Below are positions 29,396 to 38,538 of a stretch of 64,000 bases of DNA, piece by piece (position 1 is the first letter of the stretch; each line of letters opens with the position of its first letter). The translations under genes were made by a program, and so were the position numbers. This DNA is from Microbispora hainanensis. GTDB lineage: Bacteria; Actinomycetota; Actinomycetes; Streptosporangiales; Streptosporangiaceae. Where the stretch lies: NCBI RefSeq assembly GCF_006874475.1, contig NZ_VIRM01000005.1:62001-126000 (forward strand), written 5' to 3'. The notes under the pieces are model-generated. The model was not told where the DNA came from and searched no databases. It worked only from the letters and a program-made list of their open reading frames with translations.

Positions 29396-30585
29396 CTGAG
29401 CTCCTTGAGTCGAACGCGGCCGAGCCGCGTGGCGAGCCCGGCCAGACCGCCGGGCAGGAACAGCACCACCGCGACGACGGCGGCGCCGTAGAGGATCCGC
29501 GCGGCCTCGGCGGGGGAGACCCCGCCGGACCCCGGCTCGGCCACCAGCGGCAGGGCGTCGCTGTAGCGCGTGAGCAGCTGGGGGAGCAGGGAGACGAACG
29601 CGGCCCCGGCGACCGCCCCCGCGACCGATCCCAGGCCGCCGATCACGATCATCGCGAGGTAGTCGAGGGACAGCAGCATGCCGAAGTAGTCCGGCACGAC
29701 CTGCTGGAAGACCAGGGCGACCAGCACCCCGGCGAGCCCGCCGTACATGGACGACAGGACGAACACGCCCGCGCGGTAGCGGGCGACGGGGACGCCCATG
29801 ACCCCCGCGGCGATCTCGTGGTCCCTGATCGTGTTCATCGCCAGCCCGGGACGGCCGCGCAGCACGCCCCTGGCGAACACGGCCACGCCCGCGAGCAGCG
29901 CGATCCCGAGGAACCACAGCCGTTCGAGCGAACCGAACGGCACGTTCAGCACCACCAGCTCCGGGGTGTCGGCGAAGACGAGACCGAACAGCTCCATCGG
30001 CGGCACCGGCCGTCCGTTGAAGCCGCCGGTCACCGGTTCGGCGTTGAACAGGATGTGCTGGCCGACGAAGATCAGGGCGAGTGTGGCGATGCCCAGGTAG
30101 GCGCCCTTGAGGCGGCCCGCGATCGGGCTGAACACGCCGCCGCACAGGCCCGCGACGATCACCGCGGCCACGGCCGCGAGCGGCGTCGGGAGCCCCAGGT
30201 CGGTCGACAGGTAGACGTAGGAGTACGCCCCGACCGCGAGGAAGAAGGCGTGCCCCAAGGAGAGCTGCCCGGTCGCCCCGGTCAGCAGGTTGATCCCGAT
30301 CGCGCCGATCGCCGCGGACATCGCGAACAGCCCCGCCTGCAGCCAGAACCCCTCCAGGTAGAAGGGCACCGCGACGGCCACCGCGACCACCGCGAGCCAC
30401 AGCACTAGCCGGAGGGTCCGTGCCGTGATCCCGGGCACGGCCAGGAGGGGCCGGGACGCGCCGGGTGCGGGCGTCCCTGCCGTCGGCGTCGCTGTCGTGG
30501 ACGTCGCTGTCGTGGGCGTGTCGCGTACGGGCGTCGCGGCTTCGGACGTGGGCTCAGACACGGGCTCAGACACGGGCTCAGACAC
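29356..30585 (-). CDS. Liv-type ABC permease (LivM-like)
   Basis: 409 aa. Unusual low-complexity N-terminal extension of about 45 residues (SEP repeats, then Thr/Ala/Pro), then 8-10 transmembrane helices with GINLLTGATGQLSLGHAFF and the permease loop RDHEIAAGVMGVPVARYRAGVFVLSS (EAA-like). GTG start lies inside a 12-bp direct repeat (30550-30585), so two further in-frame GTGs are equally placed; AAGGAG favours the first. Its start overlaps the LivH-like stop and its end overlaps the binding-protein gene by 40 nt. Confidence 0.9.
   Translation of the reverse strand: MSEPVSEPVSEPTSEAATPVRDTPTTATSTTATPTAGTPAPGASRPLLAVPGITARTLRLVLWLAVVAVAVAVPFYLEGFWLQAGLFAMSAAIGAIGINLLTGATGQLSLGHAFFLAVGAYSYVYLSTDLGLPTPLAAVAAVIVAGLCGGVFSPIAGRLKGAYLGIATLALIFVGQHILFNAEPVTGGFNGRPVPPMELFGLVFADTPELVVLNVPFGSLERLWFLGIALLAGVAVFARGVLRGRPGLAMNTIRDHEIAAGVMGVPVARYRAGVFVLSSMYGGLAGVLVALVFQQVVPDYFGMLLSLDYLAMIVIGGLGSVAGAVAGAAFVSLLPQLLTRYSDALPLVAEPGSGGVSPAEAARILYGAAVVAVVLFLPGGLAGLATRLGRVRLKELRWAKSAPAPASRR
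30550..30585. repeat. Three exact 12-bp direct repeats at the LivH/LivM junction
   Basis: GGGCTCAGACAC x3 on the plus strand; on the coding strand each unit reads V-S-E-P in the LivM-like frame and TGA in the LivH-like frame. The stop of one gene and the start of the next sit in the first unit. Confidence 0.8.
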
Positions 30586-31471
30586 GGGCCGGCTCCTTCG
30601 TGCCGAACAGCCCCGAGGGCCGCAGCAGCAGGATCACGATCATCACGAGGAACGGCGCGGCGTCGCCGATGCCGCGGCCCAGGAAGGCCAGCTCGCTCTG
30701 GTAGCCGCTCATCAGCGTCTCGGTGACGCCCACGATCAGCCCGCCGGCCAGCGCGCCCGTGGTCGAGTCGAGCCCGCCGAGGATGGCGGCGGGGAACGCC
30801 TTCATCGCCGCCGCGGCCGTGCCCCTGTCGAGGCCCGGCGTCGGGAACACGCACAGGAACAGCGCCGCGACCGCGGCCAGCGCCCCGGCGACGGCCCACG
30901 CGCTGAGCGAGACCCGGCCGAGCCGCACGCCCATCAGCGCGGCGGTCTCCGCGTCCTCGGCGGTGGCGCGCATCGCCACGCCCCAGCCGGTGAACTTGAA
31001 GGCGAGCAGGAACGCCACGATCAGCGCGGCGGCGACCGCGAGGGCCACGACGCGGGTCTCGGCGATCGTGACCGGCCCGAGGTGCAGCACCCGGTCGCCC
31101 CAGGGGTCGCCGAGGGCGAGCACCTCGGTGCCGATCTGCCGGGTGAGCTCGGTCGTGAGCAGGATGTCCACGCCGATCGTGACGATGGCCAGCACGCCGC
31201 GGGAGCCGACGTGCGCCCGGCGGAGGATCAGGAACTCCACCAGCGCGCCGACCAGCGCCGCCGCCGCGATCCCGGCCGCCAGTGCCGCCCAGAACCCGAT
31301 CAGCGGGTGCAGCCGGGCGATCACGTAGCCGCCGGCCAGCAGCAGCGACGCGTGCGTGAAGTTGACCACCTCGGTCGCCTTGAAGATCACCACGAAGCCG
31401 AGCGCGATCAGCGCGTACACGGCCCCGACCGAGATCCCGTTGACGAGCAGCTCCAGGAAGACCGCCATCAC
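30578..31471 (-). CDS. Liv-type ABC permease (LivH-like)
   Basis: 297 aa integral membrane protein; NGISVGAVYALIALGFVVIFKATEVVNFTHASLLLAGGY is the LivH N-terminus (shown in part: VVNFTHASLL) and MRATAEDAETAALMGVRLGRV the cytoplasmic coupling loop. Ends LRPSGLFGTKE, the usual LivH ending. Start is GTG 31471 (gtga overlap with the ATPase stop) or ATG 31468; both fit. Works with the LivM-like, two ATPases and the binding lipoprotein of the same operon. Confidence 0.92.
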   Translation of the reverse strand: MMAVFLELLVNGISVGAVYALIALGFVVIFKATEVVNFTHASLLLAGGYVIARLHPLIGFWAALAAGIAAAALVGALVEFLILRRAHVGSRGVLAIVTIGVDILLTTELTRQIGTEVLALGDPWGDRVLHLGPVTIAETRVVALAVAAALIVAFLLAFKFTGWGVAMRATAEDAETAALMGVRLGRVSLSAWAVAGALAAVAALFLCVFPTPGLDRGTAAAAMKAFPAAILGGLDSTTGALAGGLIVGVTETLMSGYQSELAFLGRGIGDAAPFLVMIVILLLRPSGLFGTKEPARV

Positions 31472-32351
31472 GCCTCCCCCAGCTCATCGGACGGGCGGCC
31501 GAAGTCGCCGAGATAGGCGCGGACCACCTCGGGGTCGCGCTGGACCTCTTCGGGCGGCCCGTCGGCGATCCGCCTGCCGAAGTCGAGCACGGTCACCGCG
31601 TCCGCGATCCGCATGACCATGCCCATGTCGTGCTCGACCAGCAGGATCGAGATGCCGAGGCTCTCGCGCACCGACTCGATGAGGCCGGCCATCTCGCGCC
31701 GCTCGCCGCCGTTCATCCCCGCCACCGGCTCGTCCAGCAGGAGCAGCCGCGGCTCCATGCACAGTGCCCGGGCCAGCTCCACCCGCTTCTGCACGCCGTA
31801 CGGCAGCAGCCCCACCGGAATGGACAGCGCGTCGCCGACGCCCGCGAACTCCGCGATCTCCGCCACCCGCGCGCCGTGCCGTAGGGCCTCGCGCCTGGCC
31901 GCGGGCAGCCGCAGGCCGGCCGAGACGAAGCCGGCACGGGTCAGGCGGTGCCGGCCGAGCATGAGGTTGTCGCGGACCGTCAGGTGGGGCGACAGGGCGA
32001 TGTTCTGGAACGTCCGCGCCACGCCCAGCGCGGCCACCTGGTGCGGGCGCAGCGCGGTCAGCTCGGCGCCGCCGAAGCGCACGCTGCCCGAGGTGGCGCG
32101 GTAGACGCCCGACAGCACGTTGAAGCAGGTGGACTTGCCCGCGCCGTTCGGGCCGATCAGCGCGTGCACGCTGCCGGGGGCCACGGTGAAGCTCACCGCG
32201 TCGAGGGCGGTGAGCCCGGCGAAGCGCACCGTCACCTCGCTGACCAGGAGCTCCGCCGGGCCGTCGCCGCCGACCGTACCGACCGGTTGGTTTCTGAAGG
32301 GTATGCGTCGCCGCCTCGCCGGATGCGCGCGCGGCTCGCCGCGGCGGTGGG

Positions 32352-32364
<13 letters not shown>
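31468..32364 (-). CDS. Liv-type ABC ATPase (LivG-like)
   Basis: 298 aa. Walker A GPNGAGKST, Q-loop ARTFQN, signature region LPYGVQKRVELARAL (LivG proteins characteristically have LPYGxQ, not LSGGQ), Walker B LLLLDEPVAGM and H-loop VEHDMGM. A basic N-terminal extension of about 38 residues (RRGEPRAHPARRRR) is unusual and may reflect a wrong start; no better start with a ribosome site is obvious. Start overlaps the end of the LivF-like gene. Confidence 0.92.
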
Positions 32365-33272
<908 letters not shown>

Positions 33273-33459
33273 CCGCGCCTCCTGTGACTTCGATGAAGGC
33301 ACACCCAACCCACCGTGGTCGAGGGCCGTCCAGCACCGGAGGTCAAGTCGGGACCCCAGCCCATGCCCGCCCGTCGTGCCCTGTGCTCCAGCACAATCCC
33401 GCATCACGAAACGAAAACCGAACCTTGTTCCGGACGCTGTGTGCTGGCACATTCGGGGC

Positions 33460-34638
33460 ATGAGGTCCAGGACGGACGCCGAGGTCCGGGAACTGCTGCG
33501 GACCTCCGCCGCAGGCCTGCTGGAACGGCTGCCCGAGCTCGCCGACGAGCTGGTGAAGCGCGGCAGGGAAAGCGACGAGGCCTACCGAATGACGGTCCCC
33601 TTCGAGGACCACTGGAAGAGCACCCACGAGGGGCTGCGCATCGGCATCACCGCGATCCTGCAGCCCCGGCACGAGCGGCGCGACGTCGCGTACGCCCAGA
33701 CGGTGGGGCGCAGGCGGGCCGAGTTCGGGCTCCCGCTCGACTCGCTCATGCGCAGCTACCGCCTGGCCGCACAGGTCACCTGGAACGGCGTCATCGACAT
33801 CATCGGCGACCAGGGTCAGGAACGGCTGCCCGCCCTGCTGCGCAGCGCGACCCACGTCTGGCACGCCATCGACCGCCAGGCCGTGGCGGCGGCCGACGCC
33901 TACCGCCGCCGGGAGAACGAGCTGCTCGGCCGGACCAACCAGCGCGTCAACGCGATGCTCGACGCCCTCCTGGAGTGCCGCGCCGACCCGGCCGTGGCGG
34001 GCGTGGCGGCCGGCGCCCTCGGCCTGCCGGAGCACGGCCGCTATGCGGTCGTCACAACGCGGCTGCCCGCGCAGCCCGACCGCGTGCACCGCCCCGACGA
34101 GATCGGCGGCCTGCGGTTCCTGTGGCGCATGCGCCCTGACCTGGAGATGGCGGTGGTGCACCTCGGCGACCGGGAGCTGGACGACCTGGTGGCCGCGATC
34201 ACCCCGGTCGTCTGCGCGAGCGCCGGCGTCAGCCCGGTGGTGGAGAGCCTCGCCGACCTCGGCACGGCCCGCCGCCTGGCGGAGGTGGCCATGCGCACCT
34301 GCTCGGGGACCGGGCCGGAGATCGCGCGGCTCGACCGGCGGCTGCCCGCCGCCCTGGTCGTGTGCCAGCCGGAGCTGGCCGGTCACCTCGCGGGCGGCGT
34401 CCTCGGCCCGATCATCGCCTCATCCGACGGCGGCGTGCTGCTCGCGACGCTGGAGGCGTGGCTGCGCTGCGAGGGTTCGGCCGTCCGGGCGGCGGCCGAG
34501 CTCTACTGCCACCGCAACACCGTCTTCAACCGCGTGCGCCGCATCGAGCAGCTCACCGGACGGTCGCTGGCCCGCCCCCTGGACGTCGTCGAGCTCTCCC
34601 TCGCCCTCGACGCCGTCCGCCTCCTCCCAGGCACCTGA
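33460..34638 (+). CDS. PucR-type helix-turn-helix transcriptional regulator
   Basis: 392 aa. N-terminal RsbT-antagonist-like helical region (LLRTSAAGLLERLPELADEL), central GGDEF-like degenerate domain, C-terminal PucR HTH: AAAELYCHRNTVFNRVRRIEQLTG followed by LDVVELSLALDAVRLL (about 340-390). Divergent from the liv-type operon with 187 nt between, so it is the natural candidate regulator of that operon (inference). Start at ATG 33460; much longer readings extend into the divergent gene and are rejected. Confidence 0.88.
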   Translation: MRSRTDAEVRELLRTSAAGLLERLPELADELVKRGRESDEAYRMTVPFEDHWKSTHEGLRIGITAILQPRHERRDVAYAQTVGRRRAEFGLPLDSLMRSYRLAAQVTWNGVIDIIGDQGQERLPALLRSATHVWHAIDRQAVAAADAYRRRENELLGRTNQRVNAMLDALLECRADPAVAGVAAGALGLPEHGRYAVVTTRLPAQPDRVHRPDEIGGLRFLWRMRPDLEMAVVHLGDRELDDLVAAITPVVCASAGVSPVVESLADLGTARRLAEVAMRTCSGTGPEIARLDRRLPAALVVCQPELAGHLAGGVLGPIIASSDGGVLLATLEAWLRCEGSAVRAAAELYCHRNTVFNRVRRIEQLTGRSLARPLDVVELSLALDAVRLLPGT

Positions 34639-34690
34639 TTTCCCGCATCCAGGGTGACGTGTCGGTCACAGCGCGTATCATCGGCCCGCT

Positions 34691-35248
34691 GTGGCTCCCT
34701 TGGCGTTCATCGACGAAAGCATGCGGCGCAGGAGTGGTGACGCCTATGTGTACGCCTTGGCGGCCGTCCTGCTGGAGGAGCACGTCTGCGCGGAACTGCG
34801 AGAGCGGCTGCTGGGCCTCAGGGCCGGCCGGAGCCGGACGATCCATTGGCGGGACGAACCTCCCGCTCGTCACCTGCTCATCGCCGAGGCGGTGGCGAGG
34901 ATGCCCTTGCGGGCGATTGTCGTCGTCGACATCTATCCGGAGAACGGCAAAGCGGAACGAGCGAGGCGCCTCTGCCTGGACAGGCTCCTCTGCGAGCTGT
35001 CGCAGCAGAAGGTGGAGACGGTCTGCATCGAGACGCGGGACCAGTGGCACGACAGACGAGACCGCGCGTTGGTGGACGCGCTCCGCGGGGCGGGTCGAAT
35101 CGAGCGAAACCTGCGCGCGGAATGGAGGAGATCGGCGGACGAGCCGCTGCTCTGGCTCGCAGACGTACTCGTCGGCAGCGTCGTGTGGTGGCTCGGCGGC
35201 GAAGGCGAGAGCTTCGACATCATCCGGCAGAGGATCGAGTTCCTGTGA
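34691..35248 (+). CDS. DUF3800 protein
   Basis: 185 aa. Starts APLAFIDES, has IHWRDE, VVVDIYPENG and ends with PLLWLADVLVGSVVWWLGG; this Asp-first-strand plus late L-A-D helix is the DUF3800 layout, often considered RNase H-like. These proteins are frequent near mobile or defence genes, but none are seen next to it here. GTG start with TATCAT ending 9 nt upstream, so nearly leaderless. Followed by a two-part hairpin. Confidence 0.75.
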   Translation: MAPLAFIDESMRRRSGDAYVYALAAVLLEEHVCAELRERLLGLRAGRSRTIHWRDEPPARHLLIAEAVARMPLRAIVVVDIYPENGKAERARRLCLDRLLCELSQQKVETVCIETRDQWHDRRDRALVDALRGAGRIERNLRAEWRRSADEPLLWLADVLVGSVVWWLGGEGESFDIIRQRIEFL

Positions 35249-35283
35249 CCGTTCCTCGTGGCATCCGGCGCTGAAACCGCGAA

Positions 35284-35318
35284 GGCCGGGCGCCCGATTC
35301 CATCGGGAGGTCCCGGCC
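35284..35318 (+). terminator. Hairpin after DUF3800 gene
   Basis: Outer stem GGCCGGG/CCCGGCC and inner stem CCCGAT/ATCGGG separated by small internal loops. It lies 35 nt after the stop and 120 nt beyond the 3' end of the tRNA gene on the opposite strand. Nothing else recognised between 35249 and 35440. Confidence 0.6.
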
Positions 35319-35440
35319 TCACTTCCGCAGCCCCAGCGGGGCTCGGCGGTCACAGTATGTCACCGCTGGCCATTGGAGTGCAACCATGGCCCCGTCGTCG
35401 CCCTGGCGGCTTCTGAGCGAGGGGGCACTATTCGTCCAAG

Positions 35441-35514
35441 TGCCCCGAGTGGGATTCGAACCCACACTGAATGGATTTTGAGGCCATCGACTCTGCCGAT
35501 TGGTCTATCGGGGC
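35441..35514 (-). tRNA. tRNA-Leu (anticodon CAA), short variable loop
   Basis: 74 nt, folds as a cloverleaf: acceptor GCCCCGA/TCGGGGC, D-stem GAC/GTC with G18G19 in AATCGGCAGA, anticodon loop CTCAAAA (anticodon CAA, codon UUG), T-arm GTGGG-TTCGAAT-CCCAC, discriminator A73, no encoded CCA. The variable loop is only about 5 nt; bacterial tRNA-Leu normally has a long class-II arm. The top anticodon-stem pair (C-T) is mismatched. Identity by anticodon and A73. Confidence 0.85.
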
Positions 35515-35622
35515 TATTTCCGGACTTGTCCGGTTTTGGCAATGGATACGACACAGCAGTCGATCTTGCTTGGAGATCGCTCAGGGCATCCCCTGCCGTG
35601 GTCCTAATGTAGCGGACGTCGG

Positions 35623-35628
35623 TAACCT
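35623..35628 (+). promoter_or_regulatory. -10 element of a leaderless promoter
   Basis: TAACCT with predicted +1 one base before the GTG at 35636. No Shine-Dalgarno sequence upstream of that start. Confidence 0.45.
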
Positions 35629-35635
35629 CTTGTGC

Positions 35636-36232
35636 GTGAGTACGCAGCGGCGAGTGGTGATCGCGGAAGACGAGGCACTGATCCGCCTCGACCTGAAGGA
35701 GATGCTCGAAGAGGACGGTTACGCCGTGGTCGGCGAGGCCGGCGACGGCGAGACGGCGGTGAAACTGGCCGTGGAACTCCGCCCGGATCTGGTGATCCTC
35801 GACGTGAAGATGCCCGTGCTCGACGGGATCTCCGCGGCCGAGCGCATCGTCTCGGAACGCATCGCGCCGTGCCTCATCCTCACCGCGTTCTCGCAGCGCG
35901 ACCTGGTCGAGCGGGCCAGGGACGCGGGTGCGATGGCCTACCTGGTCAAGCCGTTCACCAAGGGCGACCTGGTTCCGGCCATCGAGATGGCGGTGAGCCG
36001 GCACGAGGAGATCGCCGCGCTGGAGAAGGAGGTCTCCACGCTGTCGGAGCGGCTGGAGACCAGGAAGCTCGTGGAGCGGGCGAAGGGCCTGCTCATGGCC
36101 CAGCACGGCTGGACGGAGCCGCAGGCCTTCCGGTGGATCCAGAAGGCGTCCATGGACCGGCGCCTGAGCATGCGCCAGGTGGCCCAGATCGTGGTCAACG
36201 GGAACGTCGGCGAGGCCCAGCCGCCCGCCTGA
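35636..36232 (+). CDS. pdtaR: ANTAR-domain response regulator (PdtaR-like)
   Basis: 198 aa. Receiver domain with acidic pair E11-D12, phospho-acceptor D56 (VILDVKMPVLDG) and K105 (AYLVKPF); short coiled linker (HEEIAALEKEVSTLSERLETRK); C-terminal ANTAR RNA-binding domain ERAKGLLMAQHGWTEPQAFRWIQKASMD. In mycobacteria the orthologue is phosphorylated by PdtaS and acts as a transcription antiterminator. GTG start because the receiver begins immediately; longer readings cross the tRNA. No histidine kinase is adjacent. Confidence 0.92.
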   Translation: MSTQRRVVIAEDEALIRLDLKEMLEEDGYAVVGEAGDGETAVKLAVELRPDLVILDVKMPVLDGISAAERIVSERIAPCLILTAFSQRDLVERARDAGAMAYLVKPFTKGDLVPAIEMAVSRHEEIAALEKEVSTLSERLETRKLVERAKGLLMAQHGWTEPQAFRWIQKASMDRRLSMRQVAQIVVNGNVGEAQPPA

Positions 36233-36440
36233 TCCCGCCCTGCGAAACGCGGATGAGAAGACTCCTGGTCAGGGGCCCGTCCCGCTAAGTTGAGGAGTTA
36301 TTACGACTCCGCATCCAAGTGCGGACAGTTCTGATGCATCCCTGGTCGGGGCTTGCCCCGGCTATGTACGTTTCAGCCATTCGATCGGGACCAGTCGGCT
36401 GCGCTGACGATTTCCCGGGCCTGGATGAAGGAGATGCTTC

Positions 36441-37721
36441 ATGATCCGCATTGCCCCCCTCGGGCGGGCGCTGGCCGTCGCCGCGGCCGCCAGCCTCGCG
36501 CTGACGGCCTGTGGCGGTGGCGAGGACAGCGCCGCGCCGGCTTCCTCGGCGCCGGCGGCCGAGTCCTCGGCACCGGCCGCGCAGGGTGACGGCGTTCTCA
36601 CCCTCGGCGCGCTGTTGCCGCAGACGGGAGACCTGGCCTTCCTCGGCCCGCCAGAGTTCGCCGGAGTCAAGCTGGCCGTTCAGGAGATCAACGATGCCGG
36701 CGGTGTTCTGGGCAAGCCCGTGACCGAGATCGACACGGACTCGGGTGACACGAAGACGGACATCGCCTCCCAGTCTGTTGACAAGTTGCTGCAGCAGAAG
36801 GCGGATGCCATCATCGGGGCCGCCTCGTCCGGTGTGTCGAAGACCGTGATCGACAAGATCACCAACGCCGGCGTCGTGCATTTCTCGCCGGCCAATACCT
36901 CGCCGGAGTTCACCACTTACAACGACAAGGGCCTGTACTTCCGTACCGCTCCCTCCGACGTGCTGCAGGGCCGAGTGCTGGGCGACCTGATCATCCAGGA
37001 CGGCAGTGACAGTGTCGCCATCCTCAACCGTCAGGACTCGTACGGCACGGGGCTGGCCGACGAGGTGGAGAAGTCGGTCACCAGTGGTGGTGGTGAGGTC
37101 GTGGCGAAGACGGCCTACGACCCTGCGGCCGCGGACTTCTCCGCCGACGTCTCGAAGATCAAGGCCGCCAAGCCGAAGGCCATCGCGCTCATCGCGTTCA
37201 ACGAGACCACGAAGATCATCCCTGAGCTGAAGAAGCAGGGCCTGGGCCCGGACAAGGTGAAGATCTACTTCGTCGACGGCAACACGGCCGACTACAGCGA
37301 GGACTTCCCGAAGGGCACCCTGACGGGCATCAAGGGGACGATCCCCGGTGCGGCCGCCCCCGACGAGTTCCGCAAGAAGATCCTCGAGGTCGACCCGGGT
37401 CTGAAGGACTTCACCTACGGGCCGGAGTCCTACGACGCGACGAACCTGATCGCGCTGGCCGCCGAGGCAGCCCAGGACGACTCGGGCAAGGGCATCGCGT
37501 CCAAGCTGGTAGAGATCAGCAAGGGCGGCGAGAAGTGCAAGGACTTCAAGTCCTGCCTCGACCTGCTCAAGGCCGGCAAGGACATCGACTACGACGGGAT
37601 CAGCGGGCCGGTCGAGTTCAGCGACGCCGGTGACCCGACCGAGGCTACGATCGGCGTCTACCAGTACGGCGACGACAACAAGTACAAGAACGTCGGTTAC
37701 CAGGCGGGCAAGATCAGCTGA
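36441..37721 (+). CDS. Branched-chain amino acid ABC transporter substrate-binding lipoprotein
   Basis: 426 aa. Signal peptide and lipobox LTAC (C24), Ser/Ala/Pro linker (about 30-48), then LivK-like fold: LTLGALLPQTGDLAFLGPPEFAG, VQEINDAGGVLGKPV, NRQDSYGTGLAD, FNETTKIIPEL. First gene of the second liv operon. ATG after GAAGGAGA. The 208-nt gap before it contains no gene. Between it and the permease gene lies an oppositely oriented lipoprotein gene, so this gene may have its own terminator (37747-37775). Confidence 0.93.
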   Translation: MIRIAPLGRALAVAAAASLALTACGGGEDSAAPASSAPAAESSAPAAQGDGVLTLGALLPQTGDLAFLGPPEFAGVKLAVQEINDAGGVLGKPVTEIDTDSGDTKTDIASQSVDKLLQQKADAIIGAASSGVSKTVIDKITNAGVVHFSPANTSPEFTTYNDKGLYFRTAPSDVLQGRVLGDLIIQDGSDSVAILNRQDSYGTGLADEVEKSVTSGGGEVVAKTAYDPAAADFSADVSKIKAAKPKAIALIAFNETTKIIPELKKQGLGPDKVKIYFVDGNTADYSEDFPKGTLTGIKGTIPGAAAPDEFRKKILEVDPGLKDFTYGPESYDATNLIALAAEAAQDDSGKGIASKLVEISKGGEKCKDFKSCLDLLKAGKDIDYDGISGPVEFSDAGDPTEATIGVYQYGDDNKYKNVGYQAGKIS

Positions 37722-37746
37722 CGAGAACCCCGGGAAACGGCGCATG

Positions 37747-37775
37747 GAGGGCCCTGGCGTTCGGCCGGGGCCCTC
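37747..37775 (+). terminator. Hairpin after the LivK-like gene
   Basis: GAGGGCCC / GGGCCCTC with a 13-nt loop, 26 nt past the stop. No U-tract. Confidence 0.5.
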
Positions 37776-37821
37776 GCCATGGCCGCGGCCGAGCCTCTGC
37801 CGCGCGTTCCGCCGGCGTGCT

Positions 37822-38271
37822 TCAGGAAGCGGGACATCCCTTCTTCACGGCGGCGGACGCGGCCCGGTACTCCTTGAGTGCGCGGACCTGCCGGTCGAAG
37901 GGCGTGGCGGCTGGCGAGAGCCGATCCGTCGTGGTCGTCAGGACCGATTCATAGGGGAGCAGTTCGCGCGGCAGACGCGGGCCGTACTCCAGCACGACAC
38001 CGTGCACGTACGCGAGCCTGCCGCGCACGCCCTCGCTGAACTCCTGCGTGTCCTCCTCGCCCGCCGGCACCAGCAGAGGCTCCGCGTATCCGATCGCGGA
38101 GACGATCCGCACGCAGGGATCGTCGGAGGGATCCGCGCCCACGAGGTAACGCGCGACCGGGGATGGCGGCGGCGCCTTCTCCGGAGCGGGCGAGCCACAT
38201 GCGGCGAGGGTGAGGAGCGCCAGTGCCGCCTGCGTAGGCAAGGTCAGGGGGTGCCTGTTCATGAATCCCAT
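37822..38271 (-). CDS. Small lipoprotein of unknown function
   Basis: 149 aa with signal peptide and lipobox LAAC (C25). Mature part about 125 residues with two more cysteines (DPCVRI and a C-terminal KKGCPAS) that may pair. No family recognised. ATG 38271 preferred (GAGG at 8 nt); ATG 38262 is alternative. Inserted on the opposite strand inside the second liv operon. Confidence 0.6.
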   Translation of the reverse strand: MGFMNRHPLTLPTQAALALLTLAACGSPAPEKAPPPSPVARYLVGADPSDDPCVRIVSAIGYAEPLLVPAGEEDTQEFSEGVRGRLAYVHGVVLEYGPRLPRELLPYESVLTTTTDRLSPAATPFDRQVRALKEYRAASAAVKKGCPAS

Positions 38272-38538
38272 GGAAGCATCCTCGTCGTGAGTAAGGGCCT
38301 CTTCGAAGCCTTCCCTTCGACGAGCGGCATGCGCGTCGACGCGGTCGAATCCGGCGCGGACGACGCACGCCCGGCCTCTGTCCTCGGCAATGCTCACACC
38401 TGGGAAACACACTTGTCACCAGTCAGTGACAAAGCATCTGTAATAGGACGTTGGGAACTAAGCTCCGACGAAAGCGGCGGCAAGATCCCGCCACCTGCGT
38501 CGGGACGAAGCCCGACAAGATCATTTGAGGGAGCACCA

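Noticed and set aside
35441-35514. Integration site (att) at the tRNA
   Set aside because: No repeat of the tRNA 3' end, integrase or excisionase seen in the window.
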